Below, piece after piece: positions 44,401-53,899 of a stretch of DNA of 64,000 nucleotides. The stretch is taken from the NCBI RefSeq assembly GCF_019393635.1, contig NC_057861.1, positions 541,456,211 through 541,520,210 of the forward strand, written 5' to 3'. Both the position numbers and the translations under genes were made by a program. Every line of letters starts with the position of its first letter. Within the stretch, counting starts at the first letter, position 1. This DNA is from Dromiciops gliroides. Taxonomy: Eukaryota; Chordata; Mammalia; Microbiotheria; Microbiotheriidae. The notes beneath the pieces were generated by a model. It was not told the DNA's origin. It worked only from the letters and a program-made list of their open reading frames with translations, and ran no database searches.

Positions 44401-44967
44401 TAATGTGGAAGAGTGAGCTGAGAGTTTGGGAACCTGGCTTAGTCTCATCTGCCATAGTTTGCACCTAGTCTTTGAGAACCCAGTTTCCATGGCACAATGA
44501 GGCATCAAAGGAATATGTGAGTGGAAAGATTTTAAAATGGAAATTCAATAGTGAAAGATGTGTCTTTGATAAAGAATCAGAAGTTTTAAAAATGGAATGG
44601 GTTTATCTCCTCTTTAGGGGGGGTTGGAGGGCGTTTGGTTTTTTACTAATACTCATTTCCCATCAAAGCTATATCTGCTGTTTCATTCTTCATTATTTTC
44701 TTTTCCTCTATGAAACTCTCCAGTCTGGGCTCACATTTCACTTAGAGAAGTAAATATGCATCTTATTTGAAGTCTCCCTGCCTTCACTCCTTCTTCCCCC
44801 ACCCCAACATTCAAAGATCCAGCTGAGTCTATTTGTTTTGGAAGGTAAGCACAGTTATGTCTGAAGATGCAGTATACATTATAAATACATTTCAGCAAAT
44901 AATATTTCGTACAAGTAGAATGTCAGACTCTCCTGGCTTAGCAGCACTGGGCAGGAGGGGGTGGGGA
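44401..44967. other. Unique sequence, nothing recognised
   Basis: A 93-codon plus frame at 44472-44753 has no recognisable domain. Confidence 0.35.
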
Positions 44968-44984
44968 AACATCATACAGTTTTT

Positions 44985-45147
44985 GTTTTTTGTTTTGTTT
45001 TGTTTTTTTGGCGGGGCAATGGGGGTTAAGTGACTTGCCCAGGGTCACACAGCTAGTAAGTGTCAAGTGTCTGAGGCCGGATTTGAACTCAGGAACTCCT
45101 GAATCCAGGGCCGGTGCTTTTATCCACTGCGCCACCTAGCTGCCCCT
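44985..45147 (-). mobile_element. WSINE1-type SINE, antisense
   Basis: Perfect duplication AACATCATACAGTTTT (44968-44983 and 45148-45163, last base aside). Tail of (GTTTT)-like units. Confidence 0.92.
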
Positions 45148-45364
45148 AACATCATACAGTTTTACCCCTTTATTGGGAAATACTAAGTAGGATTTGAAGC
45201 TTGAGACAGGCTGCTCTAGAAACTGGATTTCATGACAGTTTTGAAAGCAGGTGGGACAAATTCACCAAAGGAAGCTAGAGAAATACCCACCAGGACAGAT
45301 AAGGCTGGCTTTATACACAAACAGAGACCTTTTATCCAGCAGTACCTGTTATCTATAGCACAAG

Positions 45365-45720
45365 ACTTGGTGTCCAGAAGACCTGAGTTCAGATCCTGCC
45401 TCCCATGGCTCACTAGCTTCCGTGACCATAAACAAGTCTTTGAGCCTCAGTTTCCTCATTAGTAAAATGAGAATGCCAATCTCCTGTGCTTAGGAGGCAG
45501 CTCAAGGGTGCAGTGCTGGACTTAAGTTCAAATCTGGCTTCAGATTTGCTAGCTGTATGACCCTAGGCAAGTCACTTTTGTCTGCCTCAGTTTCCTCAAC
45601 TGTGAAGTGAGAATAATATTAGCATTTACATCCCAGATTTGTTGAAAGGTCTAAATTAGAGCATATTTATAAAGCATTTAGCATAGCACCTGGCACAAGG
45701 TAGATGCTTAATAAATACTT
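45365..45720 (+). repeat. Two adjacent MIR/THER-type SINE copies
   Basis: First 'ccagaagacctgagttcaga' to 'agtaaaatgagaatgccaat' (45365-45480), then a second copy from 45490 ending 'acctggcacaaggtagatgc'. Confidence 0.6.
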
Positions 45721-45721
45721 G

Positions 45722-45825
45722 TTTCTCTCTTTTTTCTTCTTTCTTTCCTTCTTTCCTTCCTTTTTCTTTCTTTCTTTCCTACTTTCTTCCTTCCTTCCTT
45801 TTCTTTTTTTTCCCTTCCTTCCCAA
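45722..45825. repeat. Polypyrimidine (CTTT/CCTT) tract
   Basis: Pure pyrimidine except for isolated interruptions, placed at the 3' end of the preceding SINE-like copy. Confidence 0.93.
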
Positions 45826-45834
45826 ATGGGTCAG

Positions 45835-46845
45835 GTTCTATTTTGGATCTGTTCCCACCCCAGATTAAAACTACAGGAAAGGCTCTGAAACAAAGCTTAG
45901 GTATAGCTCACGCCTAGAGTCTCCCTTAAAAGTGGGTAATAGAATTTCCTCCTGCAAAGGTTCTCAATGTACAATGTGGATGTGAGGTACAGGGCAGCTT
46001 TTTATTTCCACCACCACAAAGAGTGCGCATGATGCAAAGAATTCACCCATGCACACAAATAGAAGCATAAAACACTTTAGCAACCCGTTACATAACCCAT
46101 GAGACTCCCCCTGGAAGGTGAAGGCACTCTGTGAGATTGCTGAACAAATTCACCCTGGGCCTGAACCGTCCAAGAAATTCACTGCAGGAACATAGAGGAC
46201 TGGGAAAGCCTAGATCTCCTGCCCAATCCTGGCATGGCTTTTAGCCCTCTAAAAATAATAGCAAGAGAAGCTAACATATATAGTGCTTTAAAGTTTCCAA
46301 AGTACTTTACAAAGCACTGTCTCATTTGATCCCCCTTTTGACATCTCTCTTCTCTGGAACATAGGCTGTTCGGCAGTATCATTTTGGGAGGCCAATTACC
46401 CACTCTCAAACTAAGACACTCTTAAATTTGGGAACTTTCAAACTCAGAACCAAGGTAGCCTCTAAGGTGGGAAACATTCATTCTCAGGATTACAGGTCTC
46501 TGACCTATCCTCAGAAAAAGAAATAGAAAGACAAAGGAAGATAAACAGAACTGGGAGGCCTATGAGCTCCCTGCTCAGGATCCCCTTGACAAACCCGAGC
46601 TACTCTCCATGTGGTCTCTATCTCACTATTTTCTGTTCCCAAAGTTTGGTGAGGAAAAATCCCTTCTTCCATCCTTTCTGCAATCTGATCTGGAGGTCCA
46701 AGGGAAGGATAGTACATGAAAAGAAAAAAGAATTCAAAAGAGTTGGGTCATTTCACACATCTTATGGACCACCAAGAATCCATCCCCACAGATTCTCAGC
46801 CACTAGTCATCTTGTGGAAACCAAAGAAAGAACCTGACCCATTTG
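45835..46845. other. Mostly unique sequence
   Basis: A MIR piece is visible near 46240-46340. The rest is unrecognised and several short frames on both strands have no recognisable domain. Confidence 0.35.
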
Positions 46846-46993
46846 GGAAGGAAGGAAGGAAGGAAGGAAGGAAGGAAGGAAGGAAGGAAGGAAGGAAGGA
46901 AGGAAGGAAGGAAGGAAGGAAGGAAGGAAGGAAGGAAGGAAGGAAGGAAGGAAGGAAGGAAGGAAGGAAGGAAGGAAGGAAGGAAGGAAGGAG
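46846..46993. repeat. (GGAA)n microsatellite, ~37 units
   Basis: About 148 bp of perfect AAGG repeat. The KEGRKEGR-type frames across it are repeat translation. Confidence 0.98.
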
Positions 46994-47359
46994 GAACTCA
47001 GGGGAGTTCCCTATGTCCTCTCAGCAAGGGGCTTGGGCAAGACCCTTAACCTCACTGGGCCTCAGGTCCAGTTCCATGGGAGGTGTCCCTTCTGACAAAG
47101 TTCCAAGCTCTGTAATCTCACAAAGTCAATTGGGGGATTCAGATCGATCAGGGGCTCTCCTAATCATTCCCATCACACTTTATTGTGGAATAAAATAAGG
47201 TAATAAACTGCAAGGTCTGATACACGTTAAATGGAAAGGGATTCAGGGTAACTATAAAAAACGAACATAGTACCCAGCAAAGGGTCCCAGGGAAGCAGAC
47301 AGTATTGATTCAGTAAAATAAATTCTTGCTGCATCCAAGGCCGACTGGTGATAGGATCA

Positions 47360-47870
47360 TAGTTTTAGAGCTGGAAGAGACACCTTAAAGGTCCATAGAT
47401 GTAGACCCAGAAGGGATCCCAGAGACCATCTAATGTAACCCCCTCATTTCACAGATGAGGAAAACGAGGTTAACTTGGCCAAAGCTACACAGGCCAAAAG
47501 CATCACAGGCAGAATTTTTTTAAAAAAATTTTTATTTTAGTGAGTCAATTGGGGTTAAGTGACCTGCCCAGGGTCACACAGCTAGTAAGTGTTAAGTATC
47601 TGAGGCCGGATTTGAACTCAGGTACTCCTGACTCCAGGGCCAGTGCCCTATCCACTGTGCCACCTAGCTGCCCCCACAGGCAGAATTTGAATGCAAGTTT
47701 TCTGATTAAGGAGTTCTCATGGACCAGGTCATCTAGTCTTATCCCTTCATTTTACAGATGAGGAAACTGAGGCCCAGTGAAGTTAAAATCATACAAGTAA
47801 AAAGTAGCTGAGTCAGGATTTGAACTCAAGTCCCCCAGTTCCAAGCTCAATACTCCGTCTTTCTATATTG
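47360..47870 (-). repeat. MIR copies, antisense, with SINE
   Basis: 'agagaccatctaatgtaacc' and 'tttcacagatgaggaaaacg' before the SINE; 'ggcagaatttgaatgcaagt', then a second copy with 'tttacagatgaggaaactga' after it. Confidence 0.68.
47518..47674 (-). mobile_element. WSINE1-type SINE, antisense
   Basis: Perfect duplication CACAGGCAGAATTT (47504-47517 and 47675-47688). Confidence 0.93.
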
Positions 47871-47921
47871 TATCATGCTACCATCTTCTGGTATCAGTTT
47901 ATACTGGGCCTGCCTGGTAGG

Positions 47922-48162
47922 GTTTGTTTTTCAGTCATGTCCCACTTTTTGTGACCCCATTATGGGTTCTCTTGGCAAAGATACTGATTTGCCACTTCCT
48001 TCTCCAGCTCATTTTACAGATGAGAAAACTGAAGCAAACAGGGTAAAGTGCCTTTCCCAGGGTCACACAGCCAGTTCCTGAGGCCTGATTTGAACTCGTG
48101 GAAATGAAGTCTTTCTTACTGCAGGCCCAGTGTTCTATCCACTACGCCACCCATCTACCCAC
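47922..48162 (-). mobile_element. Mar1-type SINE, antisense
   Basis: Reversed tail 'tcagtcatgtcccacttttt', body, and 'gttctatccactacgccacc' end. Confidence 0.83.
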
Positions 48163-48179
48163 CCCGTGGGGTAGTGGGA

Positions 48180-49340
48180 CTTTAAGCTATTTGCTATTTG
48201 AGAAGGCAGTGATTCTAGCCCTGGGAAGGAGGGGTGTTTATTTGGGTTTTAGGTGACAGAATCCTGGAGTAAAGCAAAGCCCCTCCAGGACACCAAGTGC
48301 CAGAGAACAAATGACCTTCAAGCTGCTCCTAAATTAGAAGCCAGTCGAGGCCTACAGCCCAGAATAAGAGAATGATTTAGATCTTCCCTGAAAAGCCAGT
48401 CAAATACGATGTGACTCCTCCTCTCTACTCCAAGGGCACCTACCCTCCCTCCCTATTCAGGGAACACTCACCAGTGAAATGCTGTGCCCGGGGGACAAGT
48501 TGGTGAAATCCAATTTTGCTTGAGGAAAAAGCTGGTCTTGGCTCCAGTGGCCCCGGCCAGACAGCCATGAGGAGGCAGGCTGGAGATAGCCCCACTTGGA
48601 GTGTGTTGAAATTAAGATCTCTTGAGAGGGAAACAATTTTGTGATTTTAATTCACTTGTCAGCCCTGGCATTGAAGAGAGATCTAATTACTGGGATTTCA
48701 CATTTTTCAAATGGATGGGTAATTATTGGATTCGCTGATCGGTCCAAATGACAGCGAACCTTAACCATCCATAGAACAAACCAACAACAGGAAGGGCTTA
48801 TTAAAAAGTGGGTAATGAATGGAGAGAGTACTTCTGAACACCACCCCCACCCCTGCTCACCAGTGAATGTATTTTAGGAGGTAAAAGAAAAAAGGAAAAA
48901 AACAAACCAAGGCCCAGGAGGCCTCTCTAATATGCACAGGACAGAGAAAGCCCAAATTGAGTGCAGCCGACTGGCAATAAGAGAAAGGGAGCGGGCAGAG
49001 GGGAAACCACAGAATGGAAAAAAACCAAATTCTAGCACTTTGGCAAAACATAACCCTCCTCCCTGTTTGACTGATGATTTGCATGCAAATGATCATCGCC
49101 CCTCCCTTCTGTGTCCCTGGCTTCTGGGTACTGGTGCTGCTCATTAGCAGATTCACCCCCACACTGTAGCTTAACACGGGCACCCCGCCCCCTTCTCCCA
49201 GGCTTGCTTTTCTCCCCAGAAGTACTCAGTGTAGGAGGAAAAGCGCAACCCAACAGAATGCTCTATGATTCAGAACCAGTGACTTGGAGCCTGGATGCTC
49301 TGTCCCCCTCTCCACTCTGCCCCCATCAAAATCGCCTGAG
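48180..49340. promoter_or_regulatory. Candidate cis-regulatory block with palindromic octamer
   Basis: About 1.15 kb without any SINE, LINE or microsatellite. It holds a perfect 14-bp palindrome ATTTGCATGCAAAT at 49077-49090, which is two overlapping POU octamers back to back, followed by TGATCAT. Clustered homeodomain cores lie at 48600-48760 (for example CTAATTACTGG and GTAATTATTGG). A minus-strand ORF (48857-49183) shows no domain. Enhancer function is inference from motif content and repeat exclusion. Confidence 0.4.
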
Positions 49341-49397
49341 ATTTGGTTGTTCTGTTAGTTTTCCACAGAAGAAGAGGGTTCCCTCCAGCCATCTTCC

Positions 49398-49520
49398 TTT
49401 TCTTTCTTTCTTTCTTCTTTCTTTTTCTTTCTTTCTTTCTTTCTTCTTTCTTTTTCTTTCTTTCTTTCTTTCTTTCTTCCTTCCTTCCTTCCTTCCTTTC
49501 TTTCTTTCTTTCTTCCTTTC
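49398..49520. repeat. Polypyrimidine (CTTT)n/(TTCC)n tract
   Basis: Tetranucleotide pyrimidine array leading into (TTC)n. Confidence 0.95.
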
Positions 49521-49647
49521 TTTCTTCTTCTTCTTCTTCTTCTTCTTCTTCTTCTTCTTCTTCTTCTTCTTCTTCTTCTTCTTCTTCTTCTTCTTCTTCT
49601 TCTTCTTCTTCTTCTTCTTCTTCTTCTTCTTCTTCTTCTTCTTCTTC
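49521..49647. repeat. (TTC)n/(GAA)n microsatellite, ~41 units
   Basis: About 125 bp of uninterrupted TTC repeat. Confidence 0.98.
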
Positions 49648-49692
49648 AGAAAGCAGTACACTAGGAGAGGCAGCATATACATTCAGCCAGAA

Positions 49693-49837
49693 GGGGCAGC
49701 TAGGTGGCGCCAGCCCTGGAGTCAGGAGGACCTGAGTTCAAATCCAACCTCAGACACTTAATACTTACTAGCTGTGTGACCCTGGGCAAATCACTTAACC
49801 CCAATTGCCTCACAAAAAAAAGAAAAAAAAAAAGAAA
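49693..49837 (+). mobile_element. WSINE1-type SINE with head deletion
   Basis: The 'agtggatagagcac' part of the head is missing between 'ggtggcgc' and 'cagccctgg'; tail present. Confidence 0.88.
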
Positions 49838-50230
49838 GTGGGCTGAATTTGAAGTCAGAGGTCCTGGGTGGGAACACTGCCTCTGATCATTTCTACCTGC
49901 ATGACATTGGGCAAGTCACTTAACCTCACTGGGACTCAACTCCTCCTTTATAAAATAAGAGCTAGAAGGTCTCTGAAGTCTTTTCCATCTCCAAATCGAA
50001 TCTAATTTAATTTCAAATAGTAAGTGTGGTTATTGATAGGGATACAGGGAGGGATAATGGTAGGGATATTAGATATGGAGTCAAAATCCAAACATTAGGT
50101 TTGAATCCCAAATCTGTTACTTGTTCCCTGTGTTAACTTGGGCCCATCTTTCTTGGCTTCAGTTTTCCCTGCTGTGAAATTATAGAAGTGGGCTAGCTGG
50201 TCCCTGAAGTCCCTTCTGGTTCTACATGTC
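49838..50230 (+). repeat. Two MIR/THER-type SINE fragments
   Basis: 'ttgaagtcagaggtcctggg' with 'gggcaagtcacttaacctca' (to 50000), then 'gtttgaatcccaaatctg' with 'ctagctggtccctgaag'. Confidence 0.6.
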
Positions 50231-50569
50231 TGTTTTATGATCAGCATCATCACTTAGGAATTCTGCTGCCAGGAATAAGGGTTCAAGGAGGGAGGAGAAA
50301 CTGCCTTGGTATTGCTGGCTAATGAATAGGAGGGCTTCAGGATCCTACCTCCAGCACACAGTGGTCTTTGCCTTCATTTAGTCATAGATGCCTTTCGTGA
50401 GAGACACTCCCTCTGAGGTGAGGTCATGCCAAGGGAAAGACATTTCTTCCCCAAACATTCCAGCATGCATTTTTGCAGCAAAAATGACAACCCCTCAACA
50501 GCCAGAAGGAGGCTACAGTCAGAAACCACCCTCAACCTCAGGTATATGGTAAGAATATATAGCAGATGT
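50231..50569. other. Unique sequence, nothing recognised
   Basis: No supported feature. Confidence 0.35.
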
Positions 50570-50890
50570 CTTCACATGGATAATTGATGATACCAAATAG
50601 CTCAACCTTCTCAAGAAGTGAGGATGGGTGAGAGGGAGAGAGAATTTGCAACTCAAAATATTTTGTTTTGTTTTGTTTTGTTTTGCAGGGCAATGGGGGT
50701 TAAGTGACTTGCCCAGGGTCACACATCTAGTAAGTGTCAAGTGTCTGAGGCCAGATTTGGACTCAGGTCCTCCTGAATCCCAGGCCAGTGCTTTATCCAC
50801 TGTGCCACCTAGCTGCCCCCTCAAAATATTTTAAATGAATGTTAAAAATTATTTTACATGTGGAAATATGTAACAAAATAAATTAAGATT
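50570..50890 (+). mobile_element. L1 3' end split by a SINE
   Basis: 'agagagaatttgcaactcaa' before and 'tgttaaaaattattttacat' after the SINE are the L1 3' terminus. Confidence 0.7.
50665..50819 (-). mobile_element. WSINE1-type SINE, antisense, in L1 3' end
   Basis: Perfect 13-bp duplication CTCAAAATATTTT (50652-50664 and 50820-50832). Tail of (TTTTG)n. Confidence 0.93.
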
Positions 50891-51049
50891 AAAAGAATAA
50901 GAATATATAGCAGAACCTTCAGAAAGCCATGAGGTCCCTTTTAAGAGGCATGTCATAGAGGTCCCAGTCAAGAGAGCCAGATAGGTTGTGTATGCAGTGT
51001 TGGAGGGCAGCTAGGTGACACAGTAGATAGAGTGTCAGGCCTCAAGTCA

Positions 51050-51294
51050 ACAAGTTTTGTTGTTGTTCAGTCCCTTTCAGTCATGTCTGACTCTTCATTA
51101 CCCCATTTGGGGTTTTCTTGGCAAAGAGTGGTTTGCCATTTCCTTCTCTAGTTCTTTTTATAGATAAGGAAACTGAGGCCACTTGCTCAGGGTCACACAG
51201 CTAGTAAGGGTCTAAGGCCAGATTTGAACTCAGGAAGATGAGTCTTTCTGACTCCAAGTCTGTCACTCTACCCACTGCACTACCCAGCTGCCAA
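51050..51294 (-). mobile_element. Antisense Mar1 nested in Mar1
   Basis: (GTT)n start, 'gtcatgtctgactcttcatt', 'acccagctgcc' end. Short duplication AAGTCA (51044-51049 and 51295-51300). Confidence 0.88.
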
Positions 51295-51406
51295 AAGTCA
51301 GGAAGACCTGAATTCAAATCCAGCCTCAGATACTTACTATCTATGTGACTCTGAGCAAGTCACGTCGCCCTGCTCACTTCAGTTTCCTCATCTATAAAAT
51401 GAGCTG

Positions 51407-51552
51407 ATGGGCAGCTAGGTGGTGCAGTGGATAAAGCACCACCCTGGATTCAGGAGGACCTGAGTTCAAATCCAGCCTCAGACACTTGACACTTACTAGC
51501 TGTGTGACCCTGGGCAAGTCAATTAACCCTTGTTGCCCTGCCCCCCCCCAAA
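51407..51552 (+). mobile_element. WSINE1-type SINE nested in Mar1
   Basis: Perfect duplication AAAATGAGCTG (51396-51406 and 51553-51563). Confidence 0.93.
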
Positions 51553-51712
51553 AAAATGAGCTGGAGAGGGAAATGGAAAAACCACTCCACTCTCTTTGCC
51601 AAGAAAACCCCAAATGGGGTCAACAAGGAGTCAGACACAACTGATACAACTGAACAACAATCCAGTGGGGAAATAGCAAAGAACCACAAAGTTGAAAGAT
51701 TTCCAGGTGATG

Positions 51713-51843
51713 GGGCGGCTAGGTGGTACAGTGGATAAAGCACCAGCCCTGGATTCAGGAGTTCCTGAGTTCAAATCCGGCCTCAGACACTTAACACTTA
51801 CTAGCTGTGTGACCCTGGGCAAGTCACTTAACCCCATTGCCCC

Positions 51844-51873
<30 letters not shown>
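51713..51873 (+). mobile_element. Young WSINE1-type SINE
   Basis: Near-consensus body, a pure run of about 30 A, and a perfect 18-bp duplication AAAGATTTCCAGGTGATG (51695-51712 and 51874-51891). A-box-like and B-box-like (GAGTTCAAATCCGG) Pol III promoter segments are intact. Confidence 0.95.
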
Positions 51874-51878
<5 letters not shown>

Positions 51879-51999
51879 TTTCCAGGTGATGAAGCATAAT
51901 ACTCCCTCTAAATTTCATCACCCTGGGAAAATCCCTAATCACTCCTCCTTTGTTACATCTATTCTGTGATAATAAAACTACTCAGCACAGATAGCTCAT

Positions 52000-53690
52000 G
52001 ATGAGCCTGGCACCTGAGGCAGCCTTTCTGACTAACCATATGGCTGTTAGGGTCTTCACACACATAGTCATTCCTTATGTATCAGACCCCCCCCCTTTGC
52101 CTCCCCTCTATACTCTTCTTCCATGGGAACACTACAGCCCTCTCCCTCACACATGAACAAATAGGTTTGAACTCTGATGGCAAATCCTAACTCCTAGCAT
52201 ACCCAGGGTGTGATTTCTCTTCCTGGGCCCCTAGTCCCAACTTTGCGTGTATATGCACAAATGATTGATTGATAAACCCAGGACACAATCAACAGCTGGG
52301 AACATCGGTGCAGTGTCCCCCTTGATCCCCCCCAGCCTTAGATACCCAGCTGCTCCTCCTCTCCTAGAATTCTCATACTCTGATGCCTGAAATGCGGCTA
52401 AGGAAGAAGGTTCATTAACACCTGAGTGGCTCCCCATGACACTGACTAGTCAAAACGTTACAAGATACTGTCTATCATGATAAACAGTCATCATTTGTGT
52501 GTGTGTTTATCCTATCCCCATGGACAGTCACTGGTAATCTTGAAGAATACACAGCTTGTCACATTCACCATTCTGCTCCATGGGGAAAAAAAGGATCCTG
52601 GTAAATTCATGCCTTTTAGTGACTGAGGCATGTGTGCTGCATTCTCCCCTTCCAGCCACTCCAAATCTGCCTCCTACTCATTAGTATATTAGGCAGGGAT
52701 GAATCTGAGAGAATATTTTTCTCTTGTTTTGGTCCATTTTATGGTAGAAATGGACATCCCATCTAAAGGATTTGAATCACTCTCTCAGGGAATGGTTTTG
52801 GTTTTTAACAAGCAGAAATTTGCTCCTGGTCTAAGGTCCTTTTCAGATCTTAGAGAATAGTGTCTGGGTAACCATGACAGCAGAACTTGGAAAAATGTAA
52901 ACTATTTGTAGAAGATAAGAGAGGAGAATCTAGGTGGTAGAAGAAAAAAAAAGTAAGGTTAAAGGACTGAAGTGAGATATTTGAGATGTGCAAAAAGGGT
53001 AAACAGTCCTAGTGAAGAGCTTCTTCCAGCTGCCCTTCTGCTTGTGTAACTCTTGTCCTCTCCCTTGGAGATTTTGGTGGGATTTGTTGAAGGATGGTAG
53101 GAGCCAAATCCAATTTGAGCAAATTAAATTGCTTGCTGAATCTCTTAATCTCTTCCTGAGTCAATTTTGCTACTTTAGTTCAGTATGTGGTAACCTCCAG
53201 GTCTCTTTATTGTACTCCTGGCCCTCCCCAAACCTCTTCTGGAAAACAACAGTGAAGGAGAAAAAGGTCAAGGCTCAAGGTGGGATCGTCCTCTCCCCAG
53301 AGCTGGATAGTAATCGAGGATTTTTGTCTAGGTTTAAGGGCTCAGGCCTCTCCCTCTGAATGGATGGCTCCTCTCTGAACCTCTATGTAAGGAGGGCTGC
53401 CCAGACCAGCCATGTTTCCCCGCTCTCTGCACTATGCACCAGACTTCCTATACCTTGCCTCCCCTCCGTGGCCTCCTTCTGCTCAATGAGGGGTTGTCAT
53501 TTGTGCTTCAAGAGTGCAGAAGGTGAGGAAGGCATGCCTGTACCTCAAAAGGAACATCTCACACAAAAGCCATCTATGACTAAATGAAGGCAAAGATTGG
53601 TGGGTGATGGATCCTGATGCCCCCCTCTATATGAGATAGAAGCAACCATCCATGTATCTCCATCTTCCCCAACCCACCACAACCACATTT
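52000..53690. other. Repeat-poor block
   Basis: 1.7 kb with no SINE. Two abutting plus frames at 53012-53359 and 53360-53587 are separated by one stop but lack any recognisable domain. No gene supported. Confidence 0.4.
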
Positions 53691-53694
53691 TCAG

Positions 53695-53843
53695 CTTCCT
53701 TTTATGTGTTGTCTTCCTACATTAGAATGTAAATTCTTTGAGGACAGGAATTATCTTTCTGTCTGTTTACATTTGTACTTGCTCCTTAGCACAGTGCATG
53801 CTTGACACATAGTAAGAACTTAATAAATGTTTGCTGACTAACT
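53695..53843 (+). repeat. L2 3' end
   Basis: 'attagaatgtaaattctttg', 'cttgacacatagtaagaact' and 'taataaatgtttgctgact'. Confidence 0.7.
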
Positions 53844-53899
53844 GTTGGTAGTTTCAAGCTTCAACTGGTCCCACCCTACACTGAAAAGATGCATTAGTT

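Larger units (their letters stand above)
51003..51663 (+). mobile_element. Mar1 SINE interrupted by two later SINEs
   Basis: Mar1 pieces: 51003-51049, 51295-51406 and 51564-51663, together one complete sense Mar1. An antisense Mar1 (51050-51294) and a sense WSINE1-type copy (51407-51552) fill the gaps, each with its own duplication. Confidence 0.9.

Noticed and set aside
44024..44464. Recurrent ORFs with a G-L-S-D-L-P-R-V-T-Q-L-V type segment (also near 47540, 50628, 51631, 53838, 58009), as if a protein family
   Set aside because: They are translations of the WSINE1-type SINE on its antisense strand; similarity comes from repeat copies.
46716..47198. 160-codon frame with KEGR repeats
   Set aside because: Translation of the (GGAA)n microsatellite.
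49111..49761. 216-codon frame ending in poly-phenylalanine/serine, with a poly-lysine frame opposite
   Set aside because: Translation of the (TTC)n and (CTTT)n tracts.
53012..53587. Two abutting in-frame ORFs of 115 and 75 codons separated by one stop
   Set aside because: No recognisable domain or motif and no splice or retrocopy features; length is within chance for 1.7 kb of repeat-poor DNA.
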